From: Carboxylicivirga sp964602515
GTDB lineage: Bacteria; Bacteroidota; Bacteroidia; Bacteroidales; Marinilabiliaceae
DNA: 64,000 bases
Direction of reading: 5' to 3'
Assembly (NCBI GenBank): GCA_964602515.1
Contig: CAZRRJ010000003.1
Location: 310,001-374,000 of the forward strand
Under the pieces are notes generated by a model that had not been told where the DNA came from, ran no database searches, and saw nothing but the letters and a program-made list of their open reading frames with translations. The translations under genes and the position numbers were made by a program. Positions 56,180 through 64,000 of this stretch are shown here, one piece after another (within the stretch, counting starts at the first letter, position 1; each line of letters begins with the position of its first letter).

Positions 56180-57409
56180 TCATTTCACTTTATCAATTAA
56201 AACCGATATACTTAATAGTAATACAGACAAAATACAAATTCCCCACCCCAATCCATACAATTCAACCAACAAGCCTAATGTTAATGCTATAACAGCGGCA
56301 AATAAAGTCTCACTTTGCGATTCAACAGAGAGGATACCGGCCATTATTTTATCATCAAAATGGTTACTTACATATTTAACAGAAATGGGACGACGGATAT
56401 TCTGCATGATTAATAACAAACTAAATAAAATAATAGCAATAAAATAGCAATAATAAATATAACATATTCCGGCCAATAAGCCAGTTAACCAGCCCCAAAA
56501 CTGGATTCTACGCAATGTAATTCCTGCCGATTTAAACCACCCTTCCACAAGGTAAGCCTTACGTGCCGCAAACGAGCTTATGGTATACAATAGAAAATAA
56601 ACCATACCAATATAAACAGCAGTATTCTGCGCTTCACTTTCAGAACTAAATAAAGGGTAAGCGAGTGCCGTATGGGCAACTATAAGTTGCAAATAATCAC
56701 GTGATGCCTTGTAATAGCCTGTGAAATTACTGGAGAGTACAATTGGTTTTAGCGCTGCCCCTCGCTTTAATGTTAAAAATAACTGTTGGGCATGCGCTTT
56801 TATGTGAGCCAATACATTACCTATTTTTCCGGCACTGTTGCCGTTAAGATAATCCGGATATGTACTCAGCAATATCAAATCAGCTAAGTATGGTACTACC
56901 GAAAGTAAGAATATAAACGAATAGTTACCCGTATAAAAAACAAACACTCCGCCTGCAAGTGCCGAAATGGCTGCTCCTCTTTGCGACCATGCCCTTGTTC
57001 TTCCATAATAAGCTGTTTTGACATCCTGCCAGTTATGTTTTTCAATATAAGCTAAAATCATGGCTTTATGCGTACCAGTTCTAAAGGCATCAGCAAGTCC
57101 TAAAAACAAAAAAGCAATAAAAAATTCCCAGAAATAGTTAAACACATAAAACATTAAAAAACTCACGAGGTACATAATAAAAGAAGCAATCATTACTTTT
57201 TTTCGCCCCAATACATCTGCAATTATCCCTGACAATATTTCAAACACATTAATAACAATCTCACGAAAAGCATATAATATACCAACCTGGGTATAACTCA
57301 AGCCTTTTTCTATAAAAAATAACAATAGAAATGCATCAAAGAATCGCAGATTTTTAAAAAAGCCGTAAGCACAAAACTTATAATATTGTGTATCCTTAAA
57401 AAACAACAT
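56180..57409 (-). CDS. MFS transporter
   Basis: The 409-residue protein has about twelve membrane helices and the MFS motif A loop between helices 2 and 3 (GIIADVLGRKKVM). A GLADAFRTGTHKAMI segment follows helix 4. No substrate can be read from the sequence. It ends 26 nt before the PNGase F-like start on the same strand, so they are probably co-transcribed, suggesting that the cargo is a product of that enzyme's pathway (inference). Confidence 0.87.
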   Translation of the reverse strand: MLFFKDTQYYKFCAYGFFKNLRFFDAFLLLFFIEKGLSYTQVGILYAFREIVINVFEILSGIIADVLGRKKVMIASFIMYLVSFLMFYVFNYFWEFFIAFLFLGLADAFRTGTHKAMILAYIEKHNWQDVKTAYYGRTRAWSQRGAAISALAGGVFVFYTGNYSFIFLLSVVPYLADLILLSTYPDYLNGNSAGKIGNVLAHIKAHAQQLFLTLKRGAALKPIVLSSNFTGYYKASRDYLQLIVAHTALAYPLFSSESEAQNTAVYIGMVYFLLYTISSFAARKAYLVEGWFKSAGITLRRIQFWGWLTGLLAGICYIYYCYFIAIILFSLLLIMQNIRRPISVKYVSNHFDDKIMAGILSVESQSETLFAAVIALTLGLLVELYGLGWGICILSVLLLSISVLIDKVK

Positions 57410-57504
57410 AAATGGAACAGTATCTTATCCTCATATTATGCTCTTACAACAATTAAGACTTTAAGAAGTTATTTTCTTTTACAAAAATCAATGGTATAAA
57501 TAAA

Positions 57505-57595
57505 GAAAGCCGCCTTAAAGCATTCTTTAAGACGACTTTCAACTTTTAACCAAACCTAACCCTAAACTATGAGAAAACTTACTCAATATTTTTAA
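57505..57595 (+). promoter_or_regulatory. Orphan hairpin plus leader-like mini-ORF
   Basis: GAAAGCCGCCTTAAAG (57505-57520) pairs with CTTTAAGACGACTTTC (57525-57540) with two mismatches. CCAAACCTAACCCTAAACT and an ATG at 57569 follow, encoding MRKLTQYF and a TAA at 57593-57595. This hairpin, CAAACCTAA spacer and ATGAGAAAA start resemble the 5' ends of Bacteroidota outer-membrane receptor transcripts, but no plus-strand gene follows. It could also end the minus-strand DUF3078 transcript. Confidence 0.4.
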
Positions 57596-57782
57596 TTGAC
57601 CTCTGGTGCCAATATTATCCATGTACTGTTTAACATCCTTTACAAGGCGTTATAAAATCTTTTCCCAAATTCTAATAATACAAATATAACATGTTTTTAT
57701 GATTATCATACAGTATGAAACGTTAAAATAAGTTAAATGAGGCAATATCAAAGATTATTTGATTGTTTTTTTACTTATTCTC

Positions 57783-59225
57783 TTAAAAATGATACCTAAA
57801 GGCAATATTAAAATCTTCTCTGAACTGGAGTTTTTCCGATTCATTTGTAAAGTAACGCGCATGTGCCAGTAAGCGTGTTGATAAGAACCTGTTTATACGC
57901 ATATCAAGTATAACCTCCCAATCTAACTGAACTTGTGGACCATCCTCATCTTTAATACGATCCAGGTATTGATAGAAGGCATCGAAACGGGATGACAGTT
58001 TAATTTCTTTTGATATTAGATATTCAAAATTATTAACCACCGAAATACCATTTACAACATGGGATGATTTATTTTCAGGAACACCAAATTTTGTTTGATT
58101 AAACTTTACGGTATCATTAACTATTGTTATACGCGATGTAATTGGCGACAATAACAAAGTAAACTTCCTACTTGGCTTATAATCCATACCAATTGCAAAC
58201 GACATATAGGCAGGAGCCATAAATCCAGAAACAGGTGCTTCTTTATCTTTATCGGCATGAGCGTAACCATAAAAAAGCTGTGTTTTAAAATTATATAAGA
58301 AACTATAGTACCACTTTGCAGATGCTTTATGCCCATATTTGGTATTTATCTCAATTAAATCTGTATTAACTCTACCTTTATCATTCTCGGTAGATATTAT
58401 TCCTACTTTATGAATTATGTAGTTTTCCCACTCATGCTTTCCTTTTTTGTAATCAGCATTTAATCTAAGGTCACTACTTAGCGTTATGCTACTCTCCCCT
58501 CCTTTTACCCAATTATCAATATACCCTTGTGCAAATTGAATATTCTCAGTACCACCAATAGACCATGGTCCTTTTAATACTTTTATCTTTTCAAGGCTGG
58601 GGTGAGTATCATAGGTATTGCTTCTTAATAACAGGCTTATACCTTCGCTGGCCGACCTGCGTTTCAGAAACCCCCTCCGTCCAATTACCGGCGGTTCAGG
58701 TATAGAATCCCACGACAGTTTTATATGTTCTGGATGACTAAATACAAAAGCCTGCTTTACGTCGGCAATAGGATAACGTTCTTCAAACGCTTCAGCATAC
58801 GTATTATAATGCCGGTTTGATTGCATTAATTGTGTATACTCATCTATTCTTCTTTGCCAGTATTTTCCGGGTAAATATTGTATATCAGGATACTGTGGCA
58901 TTCTAAAAATCGGATCAAATTTATAAGTCTCAACTCCATATTGCTGTAACGGTAAGAATAACTGCGTTTCAAAAAGAACCTCTCTTTCTAAATTGCAATG
59001 GATACAACCTGCTATATATGATTGTGTAAACTGATTAAATTTTTCAATATCCTGGTACTTATAAAAAGCCTTAGCAAGGCCAAGGTTTGTAGTTTCCCCG
59101 GTAAATGTCTTCTGATTGAAAATAAATTCATTAACAGACTGGCTTAACGTACTAGTGCTTATAACTAAGACAAAAAACAGTCCTAATAAAATTGGCTTAT
59201 TATATTTCGTACAAACAGGCTGCAT
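57783..59225 (-). CDS. DUF3078 family exported protein
   Basis: I chose ATG 59223-59225 (MQPVCTKYNKPILLGL), which places a signal peptide ending TLSQS; the frame is open 20 codons further. The C-terminal 250 residues match DUF3078: a PWSIGGTENIQFAQGYIDNW start, WVKGGESSITLSSDLRLNAD, then beta-strands with aromatic residues, ending NIAFRYHF. This suggests an outer-membrane beta-barrel. The N-terminal part has a CIHC pair (about 71-74). Function unknown. Confidence 0.8.
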   Translation of the reverse strand: MQPVCTKYNKPILLGLFFVLVISTSTLSQSVNEFIFNQKTFTGETTNLGLAKAFYKYQDIEKFNQFTQSYIAGCIHCNLEREVLFETQLFLPLQQYGVETYKFDPIFRMPQYPDIQYLPGKYWQRRIDEYTQLMQSNRHYNTYAEAFEERYPIADVKQAFVFSHPEHIKLSWDSIPEPPVIGRRGFLKRRSASEGISLLLRSNTYDTHPSLEKIKVLKGPWSIGGTENIQFAQGYIDNWVKGGESSITLSSDLRLNADYKKGKHEWENYIIHKVGIISTENDKGRVNTDLIEINTKYGHKASAKWYYSFLYNFKTQLFYGYAHADKDKEAPVSGFMAPAYMSFAIGMDYKPSRKFTLLLSPITSRITIVNDTVKFNQTKFGVPENKSSHVVNGISVVNNFEYLISKEIKLSSRFDAFYQYLDRIKDEDGPQVQLDWEVILDMRINRFLSTRLLAHARYFTNESEKLQFREDFNIAFRYHF

Positions 59226-59529
59226 AAATAAACGTTGGCAGGTACCACAATCTATAATATTGATACAAAAATAGTACGAATGCAATTAAGACTAAAACAA
59301 TATGGAAAATAATCTGCAATTAATACCAATTTGACTATAGTTATGTCGTATTGTATAGTACATTATTGTTTCTACATACTGCATGTTGTGGTTAATTTTA
59401 ATATACCCCCAACCGGAGTTTTTTTTGTTACTAAACACCTTTTAAAAACAGGCTTACAATGTATTGCCAACACTAAGTTAGCATAGGAACTATTGAGCCC
59501 ATGGCTAAGATATTTTAATTTGTTTTAGT

Positions 59530-59559
59530 TTTGTCAATAAAATATGTTTTTTATTTTTG
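59530..59559 (+). promoter_or_regulatory. Strong Bacteroidota-type promoter of tnaA
   Basis: TTTG (59530-59533) and TATTTTTG (59552-59559) match the -33 / -7 consensus with an 18-base spacer. The next plus-strand gene is tnaA at 59812, so the leader would be about 245 nt. Confidence 0.7.
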
Positions 59560-59811
59560 CATTATTAAGCAATAGTGATGGTTCTTAAACAAATACAATC
59601 CGCATTATCGGCCCGAATATTCCTTAATATTAAAAATCGGGACGAGTTTACCTTCTAAATTATTGGTAATAAAACCAACTGCACTACACTTACTTACATT
59701 TTTTTTACAGATTAAATTAATTTCAATTTGATGTACAGACGTAATTGCCTCTGCATCTTTGGGCTTAATAATATCTCGTATTTTAATTAAAATCTAAAAT
59801 CACACATAATA
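59560..59811 (+). other. Long 5' leader of tnaA with small open frames
   Basis: Two short ATG frames are present: a 26-codon frame at 59578-59658 (MVLKQIQSALSARIF...) and a 19-codon frame starting near 59731 (MYRRNCLCIFGLNN...). Neither contains Trp, unlike the Trp-sensing TnaC leader of E. coli. CCCGA ... TCGGG forms a weak stem near 59612-59641. Regulation by the leader is possible but not shown. Confidence 0.4.
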
Positions 59812-61209
59812 ATGGAATTACCTTTTTCAGAATCGTTTAAAATTAAGATGGTTGAGCCTATTCGTAAAAGCTCACGACAAGAAAGAGAAGCATGGATTAA
59901 AGATGCAAAGTACAACTTATTTAACTTACGTAGCGATCAGGTATTTATTGACTTGCTAACAGATAGTGGTACAGGAGCAATGAGCGACCGACAGTGGGCT
60001 GCCATGATGTTAGGAGATGAAAGCTATGCCGGGGCATCATCGTATTATAATTTAAAAAATGCCATTAAAAAACTACTGGGGTTCGATTTTTTTCTGCCTA
60101 CTCACCAGGGACGTGCCGCAGAAAATGTTCTGTTTTCAGCATTAGTAAAAGAAGGTGATATTGTGCCCGGGAATTCTCACTTTGACACCACCAAAGGCCA
60201 CATTGAATTTCGTAAGGCAAGTGCTGTTGACTGCACTATTGACGAAGCATTTAACACCACTTTAGACCATCCGTTTAAAGGCAACCTTGACCTTAACAAG
60301 CTTGAACATTTATTACAATCCCATCCTAAAGAAAATATCCCGATGATTATTGTTACGGTAACATGTAACTCATCTGGCGGACAACCTGTTTCTATGCAAA
60401 ACATGCGCGATGTGTACGCGTTAGCTAAAGAATATGGTATACGTGTTATTTTTGATTCTGCGCGTTTTGCCGAAAATGCCTACTTTATTAAGCTACGCGA
60501 AGAAGGCTATGCCGATAAAAGCATTAAGGAGATTGTAAAAGAAATGTACACTTATGCTGATGGAATGACCATGAGTAGTAAGAAAGATGCCATTGTAAAT
60601 ATGGGTGGTTTTATTGCTTTACGCGAAGAAGATTTATTTAAGAAAGCCAGCCAGTTTAACATTATATACGAAGGATTTGTTACGTATGGCGGTATGTCGG
60701 GCAGAGATATGAATGCCCTTGCACAAGGCCTTGATGAAGGTACTGAGTTTGATTACCTGGAAACACGCATTAAGCAGGTAGCTTACCTCGGAAACAAGCT
60801 GAAAGAATTTGGAATACCTGTGCAGGAACCATTTGGCGGGCATGCTATTTTTGTTGATGCCAAGCGCTTTTTGCCTCATTTACCAAAGGAAGAATACATT
60901 GCACAAACCCTTGGACTAGAGTTATACAAAGAAGCGGGAATACGTGGTGTTGAGATAGGCACTTTACTGGCCGACAGAGATCCGCAAACACGAGAGAACC
61001 GCTACCCTAACCTGGAGCTCTTGCGTTTAGCAATTCCACGTCGTGTATATACCAATAATCATATGGATGTAATTGCAACAGCCCTAAAAAATGTTTACGA
61101 TCGTCGTGATGAAATAAAGAGCGGTTACACCATACTTAACGAAGCACCGCTTATGCGACACTTTACTGTTGAGCTAGCGCCTGCCGAAACAGAAGCTGTA
61201 GCTAAATAA
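59812..61209 (+). CDS. tnaA: Tryptophanase
   Basis: The 465-residue PLP enzyme has LPFSESFKIKMVEPIRKSSR at the start, FIDLLTDSGTGAMSDRQWAA, PTHQGRAAENVLFSAL, and the PLP-Lys in MSSKKDAIVNMGG (K258). It resembles tryptophanase rather than tyrosine phenol-lyase at discriminating spots: FDTTKGH keeps the Trpase Asp, GIRGVEIGTLL and DRDPQT are Trpase-like, and MRHFTVEL carries His where TPL has Phe. The reaction converts tryptophan to indole, pyruvate and ammonia. A strong promoter and long leader precede it, and a clear terminator follows. Confidence 0.93.
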   Translation: MELPFSESFKIKMVEPIRKSSRQEREAWIKDAKYNLFNLRSDQVFIDLLTDSGTGAMSDRQWAAMMLGDESYAGASSYYNLKNAIKKLLGFDFFLPTHQGRAAENVLFSALVKEGDIVPGNSHFDTTKGHIEFRKASAVDCTIDEAFNTTLDHPFKGNLDLNKLEHLLQSHPKENIPMIIVTVTCNSSGGQPVSMQNMRDVYALAKEYGIRVIFDSARFAENAYFIKLREEGYADKSIKEIVKEMYTYADGMTMSSKKDAIVNMGGFIALREEDLFKKASQFNIIYEGFVTYGGMSGRDMNALAQGLDEGTEFDYLETRIKQVAYLGNKLKEFGIPVQEPFGGHAIFVDAKRFLPHLPKEEYIAQTLGLELYKEAGIRGVEIGTLLADRDPQTRENRYPNLELLRLAIPRRVYTNNHMDVIATALKNVYDRRDEIKSGYTILNEAPLMRHFTVELAPAETEAVAK

Positions 61210-61234
61210 AGTTTTATAAATTAATATTCACAGG

Positions 61235-61265
61235 GGTTGGTTCATGTATCGAACCAACCTTTTTT
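61235..61265 (+). terminator. Intrinsic terminator of tnaA
   Basis: GGTTGGTTC (61235-61243) pairs perfectly with GAACCAACC (61251-61259), followed by six T's. Confidence 0.95.
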
Positions 61266-61378
61266 CTTTTATAACCTTTGCAGCACTCTTTTTTTTTGGC
61301 TTGCTTTGCATGCCTTGGTCTTTTTATAAACTAAATGCTAAGCTATTCGTTTTACCTTGTACGATTAATAAATACTAA

Positions 61379-62719
61379 ATGAAAGACCTGACCACAGGCA
61401 ATGAAGCTAAACTCATTTTTAAATTTGCATTACCAATGGTATTGGGCAATTTACTACAACAACTCTATCATGTTGTGGATAGTATTATTGTGGGAAATTA
61501 CCTCGGTAAAGAAGCTTTAGCTGCCATAGGTGCTTCTTCGCCTATTTTTTATGCGCTTATTGCCTTTGTTATTGGTATTGGCAGTGGTGCCACCATTATT
61601 ATAAGCCAGTATTTTGGCGCTAAAAACTTTGATAAGGTGAGCCGTGCCATTGATACTACTTATATTTTCCTTTTTATAGCTTCCATTGTTATTACCTGTA
61701 TTGGCATATTTAATAGCGAGAAAATTTTCAGGATGCTACATGTAGAGGAGCACATTATACCTTTAGCCACGGATTATTTTAATGTGTTTATGGTAGGGCT
61801 GATTGCTTTTTTTGGTTTTAGCGGCACATCATCTATACTACGTGGGCTGGGCGATTCAATGACACCGCTTTACTTTATGGTGGTGGCAACCATTATGAAC
61901 ATTGTGCTCGACATTGTTTTTATTGTTGTATTTAACTGGGGCATTAGTGGTGTTGCCTATGCCACTTTAATAGCACAAGGCACTGCTTTTATTGCTGGCG
62001 CAATATATTTAAATAAAAAGCACCAGATTATTTCCTTTAATATCTTCAACTTCAGGTTTGATAAGAAACTGTTTCTCCAAAGCATTCGAATCGGGCTTCC
62101 AACCGGGTTTCAACAAACTTTTGTTGCATTGGGTATAATGGCGCTCATACGTATTGTTAATAATTTTGACTCTGATGTACTGGCTGCCTTCTCCGTTGCC
62201 AGCCGTATAGATGCTTTGGCTGCTATGCCTGCCTTAAACCTGGCCAGTGCCTTATCGGCTTTTGTAGGACAAAATCTTGGTGCCCAAAAGATTGACCGCA
62301 TTAAAAAAGGGTTGCGGGCCACTTTAATAATGGCATGGAGTATATCGCTGGTGGTTATGCTAACAGTTATATTCTTTGGCGAAAATATGATGCGCGCCTT
62401 TACCCAGGATTCTGCGGTAATAAAGCATGGAGCCAATTACCTGGTTATTGTCAGCTCATTTTACATGCTGTTCTCCACCATGTTTGTTATACATGGTATA
62501 TTGCGCGGTGCCGGCGATACGCTTATTCCCATGTTTATTACTTTATTCTCTTTATGGATTATTCGTATTCCCTTTGCACTATTCCTGTCCAAACATTTTG
62601 GAGTTAATGGTATATGGTGGGCTATACCTATTGGCTGGAGCATGGGTTTAATCGGTTCACTAGTTTACTACTTTACGGGTAGATGGAAGAAAAAAAGTGT
62701 GGTACAAAGCACTCATTGA
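61379..62719 (+). CDS. MATE family efflux transporter
   Basis: The 446-residue protein has twelve predicted helices in two similar halves. The first helix region reads FKFALPMVLGNLLQQLYHVV with DSIIVGNYLGKEALAAIGAS, characteristic of DinF/NorM-type MATE proteins. The second half repeats this with IRIGLPTGFQQTFVALG. It exports cations or drugs using a Na+ or H+ gradient. It lies 169 bases after tnaA but beyond that gene's terminator, so it is probably transcribed separately. Substrate unknown. Confidence 0.92.
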   Translation: MKDLTTGNEAKLIFKFALPMVLGNLLQQLYHVVDSIIVGNYLGKEALAAIGASSPIFYALIAFVIGIGSGATIIISQYFGAKNFDKVSRAIDTTYIFLFIASIVITCIGIFNSEKIFRMLHVEEHIIPLATDYFNVFMVGLIAFFGFSGTSSILRGLGDSMTPLYFMVVATIMNIVLDIVFIVVFNWGISGVAYATLIAQGTAFIAGAIYLNKKHQIISFNIFNFRFDKKLFLQSIRIGLPTGFQQTFVALGIMALIRIVNNFDSDVLAAFSVASRIDALAAMPALNLASALSAFVGQNLGAQKIDRIKKGLRATLIMAWSISLVVMLTVIFFGENMMRAFTQDSAVIKHGANYLVIVSSFYMLFSTMFVIHGILRGAGDTLIPMFITLFSLWIIRIPFALFLSKHFGVNGIWWAIPIGWSMGLIGSLVYYFTGRWKKKSVVQSTH

Positions 62720-62909
62720 TGTTTATTATCTACTATAAACAGATAAAATAAATCTTAATCTATTAGTTATACTTTTGGCAGTAAACATCAGGATAAATAG
62801 AGTTTACACTATTTTTAATACGTGTTAAATCCAGTTTATAAGTGTAATAATCATAGGCTTAAAACAATACCATTTGTGCATTCGTAATTTTTTTTTCCGA
62901 AAACAGCCA

Positions 62910-63794
62910 TTAGAGGTTAGCCAGGCGTGCTTTAAACTCTTGCGATGAGCTTATAATCCAAAATTGTTGTGGTAATGATGGTTTTAACTCTTTAACCTGT
63001 AAACCCATTACATAAACGGGTATTTTGGGTAATTCTTCTGAAATTGAATTGGCTAAATATTCAAGTTCATCTATTTTTAATGCACTTACAAATGATGTAA
63101 ATAAAGCATCGGCTTTACGCACTTCAACAACAAACTTAAGATCTGCTATTGGCACTGATGCACCAAGGTACACAACTTTATAGCCTTCTTTACGGGCAAT
63201 AAGGCTAAAAAATAACAAGCCTATTTCGTGCATTTCATTCTCTGGTAAAAAGAAAAGAATAGTTTTGTCTTCTTTAGGAATAAAATTCTGCATCTCGTTA
63301 TCAATAGCAACAATTAGTTTCTGACGAATAAGGTTAGATATAAAATGTTCCTGCGCAGGGTTTATGGTTCCTGCCTGCCATAAAATACCTATACGGTCAA
63401 GAAAAGGAAAGAGAATTGTTTCAACTGTAGCTTCAAAGCCCAGCTTAATAATAGAATTGCTTAGCACATTTGAAAATTTACCTTCATCCATTTCAAGCAT
63501 CGAAACCAAAAGGCTCTCAATCTGTACATCGGTATTGCGTGTATCAAGGCACAAATCAATAACCCTGTTGCGCAACTGTGCACTATCCATTTTAGCAATC
63601 TTAGATATTTTAAATCCGTTTTGATTTAAAATTGACACATTCAGTATGCGTTTTAAATCCTCATCATTGTAATAACGAATATTGGTTGCTGTACGTTGTG
63701 GTTCAATAAGGCTGTAACGCCTCTCCCATATCCTGATTGTGTGCGCCTTAATACCTGAAATCTTCTCTAAATCCTTTATTGAGTAAAATGCCAT
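62910..63794 (-). CDS. MerR regulator with CarH/LitR-type cobalamin-binding module
   Basis: Residues 1-70 are a MerR winged helix (FYSIKDLEKISGIKAHTIRI, WERRYSLIEP). Residues about 85-165 form the B12-binding helical cap with the W-x9-E-H motif (W139, E149, H150). Residues about 175-294 are a cobalamin Rossmann domain with E187-M-H189-E-I-G192, whose His would ligate cobalt. CarH/LitR proteins use adenosylcobalamin to sense light and repress carotenoid genes in the dark. The lower-axial His and cap motifs are both intact. The targets lie outside this window. Confidence 0.9.
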   Translation of the reverse strand: MAFYSIKDLEKISGIKAHTIRIWERRYSLIEPQRTATNIRYYNDEDLKRILNVSILNQNGFKISKIAKMDSAQLRNRVIDLCLDTRNTDVQIESLLVSMLEMDEGKFSNVLSNSIIKLGFEATVETILFPFLDRIGILWQAGTINPAQEHFISNLIRQKLIVAIDNEMQNFIPKEDKTILFFLPENEMHEIGLLFFSLIARKEGYKVVYLGASVPIADLKFVVEVRKADALFTSFVSALKIDELEYLANSISEELPKIPVYVMGLQVKELKPSLPQQFWIISSSQEFKARLANL

Positions 63795-64000
63795 ATCAGT
63801 TGATAAATATCATATATCCAAATTAATTGAATAGTTAACATGCATTGATCTTGTATTGTTCATTAATAAAGTACACATTAACAACAAAACACTGTATTAA
63901 AAAATAAGTAAGTCGATTTTTTTATAAAATGTAATAAGCAGGCTGAAAATTAAAGACTGTGACCTTCTTTAATAAGAAATAAACAGTACCTACTGATTAT

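Noticed and set aside
59812..61209. Tyrosine phenol-lyase as an alternative to tryptophanase
   Set aside because: Discriminating positions (FDTT, GIRGVEIG, MRHFT) follow tryptophanase.

Overview
The window looks like a chromosomal segment of a Bacteroidota bacterium, most likely a fermentative, anaerobe-leaning member near the Marinilabiliales/Bacteroidales (inference). Supporting signs are a type IX secretion (T9SS) C-terminal sorting domain, a carboxypeptidase-regulatory-like TonB-dependent receptor, TTTG/TAnnTTTG promoters, a one-polypeptide pyruvate:ferredoxin oxidoreductase, pyruvate phosphate dikinase and tryptophanase. No tRNA, rRNA, CRISPR array, transposase or integrase was seen.

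Region 1 (1-13,170) is an accessory array. About fourteen small genes lie on the minus strand and are mostly unrelated: DUF695/RraB, macro domain, WG repeat, zinc ribbon, VanW, a secreted caspase/gingipain-like protein and many orphans. At least four broken gene remnants lie among them. Most junctions carry imperfect palindromes. A recurring CCGTTRGC-like motif (sense strand) sits 14-80 nt before a gene start, and GCTAAC/GCTAAT-like arms follow several stops. The layout resembles an integron cassette array without a visible integrase, and it is the most unusual part of the window.

Region 2 (13,456-26,844) is one long minus-strand exopolysaccharide operon. In transcription order it encodes a Wza-like export lipoprotein, a Wzc-like tyrosine autokinase, a Wzy-like polymerase/ligase, a Wzx-like flippase, a GT2, two paralogous sugar-transfer ATP-grasp proteins, an asparagine-synthase-like amidotransferase, a GT4 and a GINT1-like glycosyltransferase. 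The ATP-grasp pair plus the amidotransferase suggest a polymer decorated through amide bonds. Next to it (27,258-30,443) is a large T9SS-secreted beta-helix protein with six tandem C-terminal repeats.

Region 3 (30,571-41,405) is mostly core metabolism: def-ruvX, ppdK, a dihydroorotate-dehydrogenase-like protein and nifJ/PFOR, each with a clear hairpin terminator. A decayed tail-fibre-like gene and an AAA/DUF4143 ATPase follow.

Region 4 (41,947-57,409) concerns glycan use: TonB receptor, membrane-anchored AraC regulator, GH2 beta-mannosidase lipoprotein, aquaporin Z, a lacI-ROK kinase-manA operon with two matching near-palindromic operators, a YitT protein, a PNGase F-like lipoprotein and an MFS transporter. 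Together these suggest release and metabolism of mannose-rich glycans, perhaps N-glycans.

Region 5 (57,505-64,000) holds an orphan leader-like element, a DUF3078 protein, tryptophanase with a strong promoter and a long untranslated leader, a MATE transporter, and a MerR regulator with a cobalamin-binding module of the CarH/LitR type.
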